A DNA stretch of 38,423 nucleotides, from NCBI GenBank assembly GCA_013821825.1, contig PNJK01000032.1, forward strand, positions 1-38,423, read 5' to 3'. Position numbers and translations under genes: made by a program. This stretch comes from Rhodobacter sp. (GTDB lineage: Bacteria > Pseudomonadota > Alphaproteobacteria > Rhodobacterales > Rhodobacteraceae). Each line of letters opens with the position of its first letter. Within the stretch, counting starts at the first letter, position 1. The notes below the pieces were generated by a model. The model did no database searches. It saw only the letters and a list, made by a program, of their open reading frames with translations, and was not told the origin of the DNA. Shown one piece after another: positions 16,899-25,236 of this stretch.

Positions 16899-17561
16899 TC
16901 ACACGGCGTTCACGACCAAGTCCGTCTTGGTAAGGGTTGTCCGCGCGGACTTATAGGCCGCCCGGCCCTCCTTGGTTTTCAACTCTGGAAAGAGCTCATA
17001 GATCTCAAGGCGTTGGGCATTGCCGATTCCCTTGAGCGTATGGTCTTCCGGCTGGAAGCTTTCGGTCCAGATGCCGTCGGCCAGCACGATTTCGTGCCGG
17101 TCGCACATGAAGTGCACATAGGTCGTTCCGCTGGATTGCACCGTATGGACGCCCTGCGTCGTCAGATGCTTGGCCGCGACCAGAACCTCGCGCTCGCTGT
17201 AGCGCAGGGTGCTGCGTTCATTCGCCACCAGCACGCGGTGATTGGGCGACACCATCATGTCACGCTCGGGCAGGCCCTTGCCCAGGGATCCCTGACGGAT
17301 GAAGACCGGCAGCAGATGCGGCTCCATCTGGAAATCATGCAGGAACATCTGCGTCTTGCCGACCCAGCGCACCGGCTGAATGCCATTGTCGCGGGTGATG
17401 ACCCGATGACCAACCTCAAGATGTTCCACCGGACATTCGCCGATGTGAGTGGCGATCAGCGTTCCGGGGGTAAAGCAGGGCGTACTGCGCGGAACGGCAC
17501 CCCCGCCAGCGTCTACGACTGCACAGCCCGCCATTTCAAGATTCATCACCGTAGTCACCAT
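16899..17561 (-). CDS. Stand-alone Hint-domain protein
   Basis: A protein of about 220 residues that is almost only a Hint_2 domain. After a short leader it has TPCFTPGT (Cys29), [59 protein letters not shown] and YELFPEL, closely paralleling residues 573-745 of the RTX protein beside it. The start is uncertain: the ATG at 17561 has GGGACG about eight bases upstream, a TTG at 17588 would add nine residues, and the ATG at 17546 would remove five. There is no clear signal peptide or repeat region. Domain pairing with the RTX gene suggests duplication of the Hint unit. The function of such single-domain proteins is unknown. Confidence 0.82.
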   Translation of the reverse strand: MVTTVMNLEMAGCAVVDAGGGAVPRSTPCFTPGTLIATHIGECPVEHLEVGHRVITRDNGIQPVRWVGKTQMFLHDFQMEPHLLPVFIRQGSLGKGLPERDMMVSPNHRVLVANERSTLRYSEREVLVAAKHLTTQGVHTVQSSGTTYVHFMCDRHEIVLADGIWTESFQPEDHTLKGIGNAQRLEIYELFPELKTKEGRAAYKSARTTLTKTDLVVNAV

Positions 17562-18037
17562 AATCAACGTCCCATAAGTCACTGACAAGGCCCGCGAAAG
17601 GGCAGTCAGATATCATTTACCGCTGATGCAACGCCCCTGAAAAGCAGAATTCCCGGCCAGAAACTGGTTAAACGGACAGACGTTCGCCCAGAACGTGCGG
17701 ACAGGGTGGTCACCGTTGCGCAGAGGCAGACAGCAGATCAGTAACATACGCGTCTGAACCACAATACAAGGAACTTTACGCCCCGTTAATATAACGACTT
17801 TCAACCAGTGCTTGCATCACCAATCAGTAACCACGCAACCTGACGCGCGCCCGACACGCAACTGTCGGTAGAGCAACTGAAGGATCGCAAAAAACCGTCA
17901 TCGGGATTATCGCCGGAAACCAATGTTTCCATAACTATCGGGAATTCCAGCAAACAAAGCAGACTGATCTCCTGCCGAGGCAGGGTCCCCGATTCGCCAG
18001 CGGGAGCGCTTTGTCGCAGAGATCTGATCCGACAAGG
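17562..18037. other. Gene-free, AT-richer stretch between the Hint gene and tRNA-Leu
   Basis: About 475 bases hold no convincing coding frame; frames present are short and lack ribosome binding sites. Base composition is visibly less GC-rich than its surroundings. It contains the palindrome with flanking repeats at 17673-17704, a CCAG-AAA-CTGG inverted repeat at 17657-17667, and a six-base stem TTGTCG/CGACAA at 18011-18035 just past the 3' end of the tRNA. It probably holds the promoter of the Hint gene, but no clear -35/-10 pair stands out. Confidence 0.6.
17673..17704. promoter_or_regulatory. Palindrome bracketed by direct repeats upstream of the small Hint gene
   Basis: ACGTTC-GCCCA-GAACGT (17680-17696) is a perfect six-base inverted repeat. 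On both sides stands the same heptamer CGGACAG (17673-17679 and 17698-17704). The block lies about 110 bases before the ATG of the Hint gene and looks like a compound protein-binding site. It is not the direct-repeat LexA box of alphaproteobacteria (GTTC-N7-GTTC). Confidence 0.35.
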
Positions 18038-18121
18038 TGGTGCCCGAGGCGAGACTCGAACTCGCAAGCCTTGCGGCGGAGGATTTTGAGTCCCCTGCGT
18101 CTACCATTCCACCACTCGGGC
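18038..18121 (-). tRNA. tRNA-Leu (anticodon CAA)
   Basis: The minus strand folds as a class II tRNA. The acceptor arms are GCCCGAG and CTCGGGC with ACCA encoded at the 3' end. The D arm contains TGGTAGAC, and the anticodon arm GGGGA-CTCAAAA-TCCTC gives anticodon CAA, reading leucine codon TTG. A long variable arm (CGCCGCAAGGCTTGCG) is as expected for leucine, and the T arm holds GTTCGAGTC. It is 84 bases long with CCA and stands alone between the YpfJ gene and the gene-free stretch. Confidence 0.95.
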
Positions 18122-18132
18122 CACCGGCGCAG

Positions 18133-18161
18133 TCTTTAATCAAGGTTCAGGCGCCCGTCAA
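18133..18161 (-). promoter_or_regulatory. Promoter of tRNA-Leu
   Basis: On the minus strand TTGACG (plus 18156-18161) and TAAAGA (18133-18138) are separated by exactly 17 bases. The mature tRNA begins 12 bases after the -10 element, so the 5' leader would be only a few bases long. It lies between the YpfJ stop codon and the tRNA, giving the tRNA its own promoter. Confidence 0.65.
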
Positions 18162-18170
18162 TCTATGCGC

Positions 18171-19040
18171 TTACAGTCTGTCTGCGGCGAAGGTGTCACA
18201 GTCGGCCATCTGCCCTGAGTTCAGCCCGATCATGAACCAGTGCGACCGCTGCTCCGAGGTGCCGTGGGTAAAGGTGTGCGGCATCGGACGCTGGCCAGCG
18301 TTGCGTTGCAGCGTGTCGTCGCCAATCTGCCGGGCGGCGTTCACCGCCTCTTCCAGATCCCCCTTCTCGACCACCCCAAGCGATTGCGCAGCCTCGCGTG
18401 CCCAGATGCCGGACAGACAGTCGGCCTGCAGTTCAACCTGGACCGATTTGGCGTTGCTTTCGGACGGGCTGACCTCTTGGCGAATCCGGTTCGCCTCGCC
18501 CAGAATGCCAAGTTCGTTCTGGACGTGGTGACCGATCTCGTGGGCGACGACATAGGCCATCGCGAAATCGCCCTTGGCGCCAAGACGCCGTTCAAGGGTC
18601 GTGAAGAACGCGGTGTCGAGATAGATCTTGCGGTCCGCCGGACAGTAGAATGGCCCGGTCGCCTCGGACGCGCCGCCGCGGGCCGACCGGGTGCCATCCT
18701 TGAACAGAACCAGCGTGGCAGGCCGATAGACCTTGCCCAGCTGATCACGAAAGACCTTGGCCCAGATTTCCTCTGTATCGGCCAGCACCACCGACACGAA
18801 TTCCCCCGCAGCCCTGTCCTCGGCGGTCAGTTCGACGGTGGCAGACCCGGGAGAGAAGCCGGGAGAAGTGCCGCCCTGGTCCTGCAGCAATTGGGTCACG
18901 TCGATGCCGAGGAACCAGCCGATCAGCAGAACGGCGATCAGCCCCACCCCACCGACACCCCCGGCACGGGCGGCACCGCTGCCACTGATCCGGCGGCGAT
19001 CCTCGATGTTCGAACTGCCGCGACGACCTCTCCAGTCCAT
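18171..19040 (-). CDS. ypfJ: YpfJ-family neutral zinc metallopeptidase
   Basis: A 289-residue membrane-anchored peptidase. The N-terminus MDWRGRRGSSNIEDRR is the family hallmark and fixes the start; AGGGGGGG stands upstream of the ATG. Residues 29-47 form one membrane segment, placing the rest outside the cytoplasmic membrane. The zinc site is HEIGHH (167-172) with Glu204 in VELQADC as the likely third ligand. The C-terminal HGTSEQRSHWFMIG segment is also conserved. Substrates of YpfJ proteins are not known. It diverges from dsbB across about 256 bases in which I see no further gene. Confidence 0.93.
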   Translation of the reverse strand: MDWRGRRGSSNIEDRRRISGSGAARAGGVGGVGLIAVLLIGWFLGIDVTQLLQDQGGTSPGFSPGSATVELTAEDRAAGEFVSVVLADTEEIWAKVFRDQLGKVYRPATLVLFKDGTRSARGGASEATGPFYCPADRKIYLDTAFFTTLERRLGAKGDFAMAYVVAHEIGHHVQNELGILGEANRIRQEVSPSESNAKSVQVELQADCLSGIWAREAAQSLGVVEKGDLEEAVNAARQIGDDTLQRNAGQRPMPHTFTHGTSEQRSHWFMIGLNSGQMADCDTFAADRL

Positions 19041-19296
19041 CTGCCCCCCCCTGACAAGGTGCCCCGCAAGGGCATACCTGCGACACCACCAAACCCACTG
19101 CCCGTATACCGGGCGTGCGGGTTTCCTTCACCGGCCAAGCCTCTGGCACGGATCAAGCTCAACCCCAACAATGCTGTGCGGGTAGTGGCCGAACGAATAA
19201 CCTCAGGAAGTAATTGCCTTTCCACTACTTTCCTCTTGCGGCGGCCCGGCATAAGGTCGCCACTGAACGCGCTGACATTCCGCAAAGGCCACAGAA

Positions 19297-19767
19297 ATGA
19301 CCCTGACCCGCCAAAGCCTGACCCTGATCGCCACGCTCGGGTCCGCAGCCCTTCTGGGCGGGGCGTTTGCGTTCCAGTACATCGGCGGGCTGGCCCCGTG
19401 CCAGCTTTGCCTCTGGCAGCGCTGGCCCCATGCGGCGGCGATCCTGATCGGGCTTGTGCTGTTGGCAACAGGTTGGCGCGGGTTGGCCTGGCTTGGCGCG
19501 CTGGCGGCGCTGACCACCGCCGGGATCGGGGTCTTTCATGTCGGGGTCGAGCAGCTTTGGTGGGAGGGGTTCGCCTCCTGCACTGCCGGTTCCGTCGCTG
19601 GAATTTCGGCGGCGGACCTGCTGAATCCTGCCGTCGACGTGGCCGCCCCGGTGCGCTGCGATGCGATTGCCTGGTCAATGCTGGGCATCTCGATGGCCGG
19701 GTGGAACGTGATCTTTTCGCTTGGTTTGGCTGTGGTCTGGGCCATGGCGGCGCTGCGCCGCGACTGA
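19297..19767 (+). CDS. dsbB: Disulfide bond formation protein B
   Basis: A 156-residue inner-membrane protein with four hydrophobic helices that reoxidises the periplasmic disulfide donor DsbA and passes electrons to quinone. The first redox pair is Cys35-Cys38 in APCQLCLWQRWPH; the second pair is Cys95 (FASCTAG) and Cys121 (VRCDAIAW) in the periplasmic loop. All four essential cysteines are present. No DsbA is in the window. The Shine-Dalgarno sequence is weak. It converges with the dGTPase gene, with 35 bases between stops and no clear terminator. Confidence 0.92.
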   Translation: MTLTRQSLTLIATLGSAALLGGAFAFQYIGGLAPCQLCLWQRWPHAAAILIGLVLLATGWRGLAWLGALAALTTAGIGVFHVGVEQLWWEGFASCTAGSVAGISAADLLNPAVDVAAPVRCDAIAWSMLGISMAGWNVIFSLGLAVVWAMAALRRD

Positions 19768-19802
19768 GGTCGCAAGGCCAGAGGTTCCGGCGCAAAGACA
19801 CC

Positions 19803-20966
19803 TCAGCGGCAAAGGCGCTGGTGTTCCTGGATGGCGAAACGGTCGGTCATGCCGGCGACGTAATCCGCAACAACCCGGGCAAGCCCGGTTTCATCTCGCG
19901 CCGCCTGCACGTCTTCCTGCCATTCCGGCGGCAGAAGCGTCGGGTCATTCATGAAAAGCGGGAAGATATCGTCAAGCATCCGCGTCACCTCGGCCCGGAC
20001 CGTCATGACCGATGGCGCACGATACATGCGGTGAAAGAGGAAGCTGCGCACGACCTTCAGCTCTTGAAACAACGGCTTTGAAAAGCGGATGACGGTGGTG
20101 CCCATACGCCGGATGTCGTCCACAGACTTCGGCTGGGCACTGGTCAGGCGGATCTGGGCCACGGCAATGACATCCTCGACCATACGGCCGAAGACGCGGC
20201 GCAGCGCCTCGTGCCGGCGGCGCATCTTTTCCAGGCCGGGGTAAAGCGCGTCAACCTCGGCAAAGGCGGGGCCGGTCACGGGAAGCTCCATCAGGTCGGT
20301 TTCGTCGAACAGGCCCGAGCGCAGGCCGTCATGCAGGTCGTGGTGCGAATAGGCCACGTCATCGGCGATGGCGGCCACCTGAGCCTCGGCGCTGGCGTGG
20401 GTGTCCAGTTCCAGATCCCACTGGGCGTTCACCTCGGCCAAAGCATAGGGCAAGGGTCCGGAGTGCTTGGCGTCGGCATTCGGGCCCGTCAGCGGACCGT
20501 TATGTTTGGCAATGCCTTCAAGGGTTTCCCAGGACAAGTTCAACCCGTCGAAATCTGCATAGTGGCGTTCAAGCCGCGTCACGATCCGCAGCGCCTGGGC
20601 GTTATGGTCAAATCCGCCATAGGGTGCCATCAACCGCTCCATTGCGTCTTCGCCAGTATGGCCGAAAGGGGTATGGCCAAGGTCATGCGCCAGCGCGACA
20701 GCCTCGGCCAGGTCCGTGTTCAGCCCCAGCACCCCGGCGATCGTGCGGGCGACCTGCGCCACCTCGATCGTATGGGTCAGGCGGGTGCGGTAGTAGTCGC
20801 CCTCATGTTCGACGAAGACTTGAGTCTTGTGCTTCAGACGCCGGAAGGCGCTGGAATGGATGATCCGGTCGCGGTCACGCTGAAAGGGCGACCGGAACGA
20901 GGACAGCCGTTCCGGCCAAAGCCGCCCTCGAGAGGCATCGGGTTGGCAGGCGAAGGGTTCAAGCAT
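19803..20966 (-). CDS. dgt: Deoxyguanosinetriphosphate triphosphohydrolase-like protein
   Basis: A 387-residue HD-domain enzyme that would split dGTP or related nucleotides into nucleoside and triphosphate. Motifs are RDRDRIIHSSAFRRLKHKTQVF (31-52), His65 in RLTHTIEVAQ, HDLGHTPFGHTGED (94-107) and DDVAYSHHDLHDG. The start at 20966 has GAGG five bases upstream and gives the normal length; longer in-frame starts at 21041 and 21188 would run across the divergent Fe-S carrier gene. The preferred starts of the two genes are 73 bases apart. Confidence 0.93.
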   Translation of the reverse strand: MLEPFACQPDASRGRLWPERLSSFRSPFQRDRDRIIHSSAFRRLKHKTQVFVEHEGDYYRTRLTHTIEVAQVARTIAGVLGLNTDLAEAVALAHDLGHTPFGHTGEDAMERLMAPYGGFDHNAQALRIVTRLERHYADFDGLNLSWETLEGIAKHNGPLTGPNADAKHSGPLPYALAEVNAQWDLELDTHASAEAQVAAIADDVAYSHHDLHDGLRSGLFDETDLMELPVTGPAFAEVDALYPGLEKMRRRHEALRRVFGRMVEDVIAVAQIRLTSAQPKSVDDIRRMGTTVIRFSKPLFQELKVVRSFLFHRMYRAPSVMTVRAEVTRMLDDIFPLFMNDPTLLPPEWQEDVQAARDETGLARVVADYVAGMTDRFAIQEHQRLCR

Positions 20967-21039
20967 CTCGGCCTCGGCTTGTTCGGGGCGGTCTCCTGAC
21001 CTATATTCGCCCAACAGGCAGATGGATACGGGAACAGCC

Positions 21040-21372
21040 ATGGAACTCACGCTTCCCCCCAGGGTGACCGACCGGGCTTTTGCCCGATTGGCAGAGATCG
21101 CCGAACTGACCGGCGAGGCCAAACCGTTGCGGGTGGCCGTGGATGGCGGCGGCTGTTCGGGGTTCCAGTATTCGATCACGCTGGACAAGGCGGGGACGGA
21201 CGATCTGGTGCTGGAGAAGGATGGTCAGCAGGTTCTGGTTGACAGCGTCAGCCTGCCGTTCCTGGCGAATGCGGTGATCGATTTCACCGACGAGCTTATC
21301 GGCGCGCGCTTTGTGGTGGAAAACCCGAACGCCACCTCAAGCTGCGGCTGCGGCACGAGTTTTTCCATCTGA
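21040..21372 (+). CDS. A-type iron-sulfur carrier (HesB/IscA/ErpA family)
   Basis: A 110-residue protein that carries iron-sulfur clusters to client enzymes. The three ligand cysteines are in place: Cys39 in DGGGCSGFQY, and Cys102 and Cys104 in SSCGCGTSFSI at the C-terminus. The start at 21040 fits the family N-terminus (ELTLPPRVTDRAFARLAEI); an ATG at 21022 would add six residues. With no isc or suf genes beside it, ErpA is the likeliest subtype, but IscA and SufA cannot be excluded. The 165 bases up to the exonuclease gene hold only a chance 20-codon frame. Confidence 0.9.
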   Translation: MELTLPPRVTDRAFARLAEIAELTGEAKPLRVAVDGGGCSGFQYSITLDKAGTDDLVLEKDGQQVLVDSVSLPFLANAVIDFTDELIGARFVVENPNATSSCGCGTSFSI

Positions 21373-21537
21373 GGCAGAGTTTTCGGTGGTTCTGAAACCG
21401 GGGCGCGCTACGTACCGCCTCAGGTGATGGACCAGCTTGATGCGCTTTGGCTGCGCGCGACTACCCTGCCCCGGCGCCAGGCGGCTTGAACCTTGGGGCC
21501 ACGCGGGCCTAGAAGGGGACGAGCGGAGGGCTGCCAG

Positions 21538-22317
21538 ATGAAACTTGCCACTTTCAACATCAACGGCATCAAGGCGCGGATCGAGGCGTTGCCCGCCTGG
21601 CTGGCCTCGGCCAACCCGGACGTGGTCTGCCTGCAAGAGATCAAATCGGTCGACGAAGGTTTCCCGCGCGAGATTTTTGAAGCCATGGGCTACCGTGTCG
21701 AGACACATGGCCAGAAGGGCTTCAACGGCGTCGCCATCCTGTCAAAGCTGCCGCTCAGCGATGTGCGGCGCGGATTGCCCGGGGATGAAAGCGACGAACA
21801 GGCCCGCTGGATCGAGGCGGTGGTGGACGGGCCGCGCCCTTTGCGCATCTGCGGGCTCTACCTGCCCAACGGCAACCCGGCGCCGGGGCCGAAATACGAC
21901 TACAAGCTGGCCTGGATGGCCCGGATGGAACTGCGCCTGCGTGAGATGCTTGCCACCGAAGAGCCCTTTGTCTGCCTTGGCGATTACAACGTGATCCCGC
22001 AGGCCGAAGACGCCGCCAAGCCCGAGGCCTGGGTCACGGACGCGCTATACCTGCCGGAAAGCCGGGCGGCCTTGCGCCGGATGGTCAACCTTGGCCTGAC
22101 CGATGCGATCCGCGCAAGGCAGCCGGGTCGGGGGATCTATACCTTCTGGGATTATCAGGCCGGCGCGTGGGAGCGGAACAACGGTATCCGCATCGACCAT
22201 CTGCTGCTCAGCCCCCAAGCCGCCGATCGGTTGGAGGAGGCGGGCATCGACAAGGCCGTGCGCGGTGGGGACAAACCGTCCGACCATGTGCCCGTCTGGG
22301 TACGGCTTGCCGCGTAA
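21538..22317 (+). CDS. xth: Exodeoxyribonuclease III
   Basis: A 259-residue Mg-dependent AP endonuclease and 3'-5' exonuclease for base excision repair. Motifs include KLATFNINGIKARI at the N-terminus, CLQEIK with catalytic Glu34, YLPNG, CLGDYNVIPQAEDA, TFWDYQAGAWERNNGIRIDHLLLS and the terminal SDHVPVWV with the catalytic histidine. GGAGGG lies eight bases before the ATG at 21538. The gene converges with the FAD monooxygenase gene, with nine bases between stops. Confidence 0.95.
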   Translation: MKLATFNINGIKARIEALPAWLASANPDVVCLQEIKSVDEGFPREIFEAMGYRVETHGQKGFNGVAILSKLPLSDVRRGLPGDESDEQARWIEAVVDGPRPLRICGLYLPNGNPAPGPKYDYKLAWMARMELRLREMLATEEPFVCLGDYNVIPQAEDAAKPEAWVTDALYLPESRAALRRMVNLGLTDAIRARQPGRGIYTFWDYQAGAWERNNGIRIDHLLLSPQAADRLEEAGIDKAVRGGDKPSDHVPVWVRLAA

Positions 22318-22326
22318 GGGGCCGGG

Positions 22327-23511
22327 CTACCCCACCGTCACATCGTGCCCGTAAAGCCAGTCGAACCGCGACAGCATAAGTCCCGGCGACAGCCGACCCA
22401 GCATCCTCAGACCCGTATGCCCGACCAGCCGCGGCAGGCCGGACAGATGATAGGCCCGGGCATTGCCATTTGCGGCAGCGACGATCCGTGTCGTCCGGGG
22501 TTTCCTTGCGATCTGATATGCCGCCATTGCCGCGTCCACAGTGTCATGCTTTGCCAGCGCAGCGGCTAGCACCCAGGCATCCTCAAGCCCCATGGACGCC
22601 CCTTGCGCCAGAAAGGGCAACGTCGGATGCGCGGCATCGCCAAGAATTGCCACTGCGCCGTTCGGCAGGCTTTGCGTCCAGTGATCGGCGACCGGATGGC
22701 GAAAGAGGCCCCAGAGCCATGGGTCTTCGACCCGGTCAAGCCACCCTCTCACGCGAGGCGAATAGCCCGCGAAGGCAAGGCGCAGATCCATCGGATCATC
22801 GCGCAGCGTCCAGCTTTCCTCAACCCAGCGGCTGCGTTCCTCGACGGCGACGATGTTTCGCAAGGTGCCGCCGCGCAGCGGATAGCTGACCAGATGACGG
22901 CCGGGGCCCATATGCACCTCGACCACCGGGGCAGCGCCCGGTTCGGCCGGGATGATCGCGCGCCATGCCACCTGCCCAGTGAAGAAGGGTTGTTCGTCGC
23001 CGTTCAATGCGGTCCGCAGGCGCGAATGCAGCCCTTCCGCGCCGATCAGCAACGGGGTTTCCACCCGCTCCCCTCCGCCCAGCACGATGGCAGGGCGCGG
23101 GCCGGAAAGATCGACCGCCTCGACCCGCGACAAAAGGCGCAACCGGACCCCTGCGTCGGTGGCGGCGGTCAGCAGCAGGCCGATCAGATCGGTCCGGTGC
23201 AGGAAATGATAGCCCTGACCGGGGCGCAACCGGGCAAGGTCAAGCCGCGTCACCCCTGCACCGCTTGGCCCGTCGATCAGCTCCACCGCCTGCGCACGTA
23301 CCGAGGCCGCATCAAGCCCGGATTGCAGCCCAAGCGCACGCAACACCGCCGCCCCGTTCGGAGATATCTGCAGGCCGGCCCCTACCTCGCGGATCGCGTC
23401 GGCCTGTTCCAGCACCGTAACGGACGCCCCTCGCAGCGCCAGGGCACGGGCGACGGCCAGCCCCGCAACTCCGGCGCCGACCACGGTAACCTCTTGGCCG
23501 ATCAGGCTCAT
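22327..23511 (-). CDS. FAD-dependent aromatic-type monooxygenase
   Basis: A 394-residue class A flavoprotein monooxygenase related to salicylate hydroxylase. Residues 8-18 (VTVVGAGVAGL) bind the ADP part of FAD. The DG motif is altered to GAEGLHS (157-163) with Glu159 where Asp is usual. The GD motif is ILGDAAHPTLPFLAQGAS (289-306). GGGGGG lies about seven bases before the ATG at 23511. No other aromatic breakdown genes are near, so the substrate cannot be named, and a role in ubiquinone ring hydroxylation is possible but unsupported. The dksA gene lies upstream in the same direction, 73 bases away. Confidence 0.85.
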   Translation of the reverse strand: MSLIGQEVTVVGAGVAGLAVARALALRGASVTVLEQADAIREVGAGLQISPNGAAVLRALGLQSGLDAASVRAQAVELIDGPSGAGVTRLDLARLRPGQGYHFLHRTDLIGLLLTAATDAGVRLRLLSRVEAVDLSGPRPAIVLGGGERVETPLLIGAEGLHSRLRTALNGDEQPFFTGQVAWRAIIPAEPGAAPVVEVHMGPGRHLVSYPLRGGTLRNIVAVEERSRWVEESWTLRDDPMDLRLAFAGYSPRVRGWLDRVEDPWLWGLFRHPVADHWTQSLPNGAVAILGDAAHPTLPFLAQGASMGLEDAWVLAAALAKHDTVDAAMAAYQIARKPRTTRIVAAANGNARAYHLSGLPRLVGHTGLRMLGRLSPGLMLSRFDWLYGHDVTVG

Positions 23512-23584
23512 TCCATCCCCCCGGAAATGAATACGCCGGACCCTTCAGCCCGGCGCACTAAAGCATCATCCACCGCCGGACAGA

Positions 23585-24007
23585 TCAGTCTTCGCGGTGA
23601 ACCCTTTCGCGCCGCTCATGCTTTTCCTGCGCTTCGAGCGTCATCGTCGCGATTGGACGGGCATCGAGGCGCTTCAGGCTGATCGGTTCGCCCGTCACTT
23701 CGCAATAGCCGAACTCGCCGTTCTCGATCCGGCGCAAGGCGGCGTCGATCTTGCCGACGAGCTTGCGCTGCCGGTCCCGCGTGCGCAGTTCCAGCGCCCG
23801 GTCGGTTTCTTCCGAGGCACGATCGGCGATGTCGGGAACGTTGCGGCCGCTGTCTTGCAGGCTGTCGATCGTCTCGGCCGACTGGTCGAGCAGCTCTTGC
23901 TTCCAGATCAGCAACTTGCGGCGGAAGTATTCCAGCTGGCGGTCATTCATGAAAGGCTCGTCCTCGGCGGGACGGTAGTCATCGGGCAGGAAAACCTCAG
24001 CCTTCAT
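23585..24007 (-). CDS. dksA: DksA-type RNA polymerase-binding regulator with a one-cysteine finger
   Basis: A 140-residue regulator that enters the secondary channel of RNA polymerase and acts with ppGpp. The long coiled coil (25-95) has the tip motif DIADRA (59-64), where the two aspartates and alanine needed for function are kept. The finger region reads YCEVTGEPI...RPIATMTLEAQ: only Cys102 remains of the four cysteines found in E. coli DksA, so zinc binding in the classical way is not possible. Rhodobacter DksA is known to be like this. The start at 24007 (MKAEVFLPDDY) has AAGGAG upstream; an ATG at 24058 with AGGAG seven bases upstream would add 17 residues and is a real alternative. Confidence 0.9.
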   Translation of the reverse strand: MKAEVFLPDDYRPAEDEPFMNDRQLEYFRRKLLIWKQELLDQSAETIDSLQDSGRNVPDIADRASEETDRALELRTRDRQRKLVGKIDAALRRIENGEFGYCEVTGEPISLKRLDARPIATMTLEAQEKHERRERVHRED

Positions 24008-24178
24008 TGACACTCTCTCCTTGGCGCCGGATCGCTCCGACAGGTGGGCTTCTGCCATGATGCGCTCCTGTTGCCGCGCATTTAGCCCATGGGCTGCACA
24101 ATGTCACTAGCGGTTGCGACATTTTCTTGCGCTCGGTAGGATTTGTGAAAGGGTCGCAAACAGGATGTTGATACGGTT

Positions 24179-25018
24179 ATGAAATTCTCTTCGACCGCGG
24201 GCTATGTAGCGACCGATGACCTGACAGTGGCGGTGAACGCGGCAGTGACGCTGCAACGGCCCCTGCTGGTAAAGGGTGAACCGGGCACCGGCAAGACCGA
24301 ACTGGCCCGGCAGGTGGCTTTGGCGCTGGGACTTCCGCTGATCGAATGGCATGTGAAATCAACGACAAAGGCCAGTCAGGGCCTTTACGAATACGATGCC
24401 GTCAGCCGCCTGCGCGACAGCCAGTTGGGCGATGCGCGGGTCAATGACGTCCGGAACTACATCCGCCAGGGCAAGCTTTGGCAGGCCTTCGCGGCCGAGG
24501 GCCGGGTGGTCCTGCTGATCGACGAGATCGACAAGGCGGATATCGAATTCCCGAACGATCTGTTGCAGGAACTCGACAGGATGGAATTCCATGTCTACGA
24601 AACTGGAGAGACGATCCACGCCCGGCACCGTCCGGTCATCATCATCACCTCGAACAATGAAAAAGAATTGCCCGATGCATTCCTGCGGCGCTGCTTCTTT
24701 CATTACATCCGCTTTCCCGATGCGGAAACCCTGGCGGCCATCGTGCGGGTGCATTTTCCCGACATCAAGGATCAGCTTCTGACCGCCGCCCTGACCCAGT
24801 TTTTCGAGATTCGCGAGGTTCCGGGGCTGAAGAAAAAGCCCTCGACCAGCGAGGTGCTGGACTGGCTTCGCCTGCTTCTGGCCGAGGATCTGGCGCCGGA
24901 AGACCTGCGCAAGGACCCAAGGAACGCCTTGCCGCGACTGCATGGCGCTTTGCTGAAGAACGAGCAGGATGTGCAGCTTTTCGAACGTCTGGCTTTCATG
25001 GCGCGCGGTCAGCGCTAA
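24179..25018 (+). CDS. MoxR-family AAA+ ATPase
   Basis: A 279-residue AAA+ protein of the MoxR group, close to CoxD. Walker A is GEPGTGKT (33-40), Walker B is VLLIDEID (Asp115, Glu116), sensor 1 is IIITSNNEKELPDAFLRRC with the arginine finger region following, and the tail carries the small lid domain. MoxR ATPases work as chaperones with a von Willebrand A partner, often to place metals in enzymes. The CoxE-like VWA gene 1.8 kb downstream is the expected partner. The ribosome binding site is weak. A gap of 218 bases separates it from the next gene, so the two may have separate transcripts. It diverges from dksA. Confidence 0.93.
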   Translation: MKFSSTAGYVATDDLTVAVNAAVTLQRPLLVKGEPGTGKTELARQVALALGLPLIEWHVKSTTKASQGLYEYDAVSRLRDSQLGDARVNDVRNYIRQGKLWQAFAAEGRVVLLIDEIDKADIEFPNDLLQELDRMEFHVYETGETIHARHRPVIIITSNNEKELPDAFLRRCFFHYIRFPDAETLAAIVRVHFPDIKDQLLTAALTQFFEIREVPGLKKKPSTSEVLDWLRLLLAEDLAPEDLRKDPRNALPRLHGALLKNEQDVQLFERLAFMARGQR

Positions 25019-25236
25019 GGGCGAATCGCACCGTTGGCTTGCGATTCCACGCGACCAGTACGCTGCATTTGTAACATTCCGTGATTGCCATGGATACATC
25101 TGGCCGCCAGAACCACTTCAACCGCGAGGGATAGTAGCCGGTAAATTCTGCATTTTCCCGGAATTGACTCAAGGTGCCTCTGGGCCGGACAGTTGCTGCG
25201 TCCCAGTTGCCGGGGCGTCGCCACATCAGGTCTACC

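Noticed and set aside
17680-17696. SOS (LexA) box
   Set aside because: Alphaproteobacterial LexA boxes are direct repeats GTTC-N7-GTTC; this is an inverted repeat with a five-base spacer.
18240-20081. A 613-codon plus-strand frame spanning the YpfJ gene, the gap and dsbB
   Set aside because: It crosses three regions with different true genes and shows no domain; both YpfJ and DsbB have catalytic motifs in other frames.
21427-21489. A 20-codon frame between the Fe-S carrier and exonuclease genes
   Set aside because: Too short, no ribosome binding site, no sign of coupling with neighbours.
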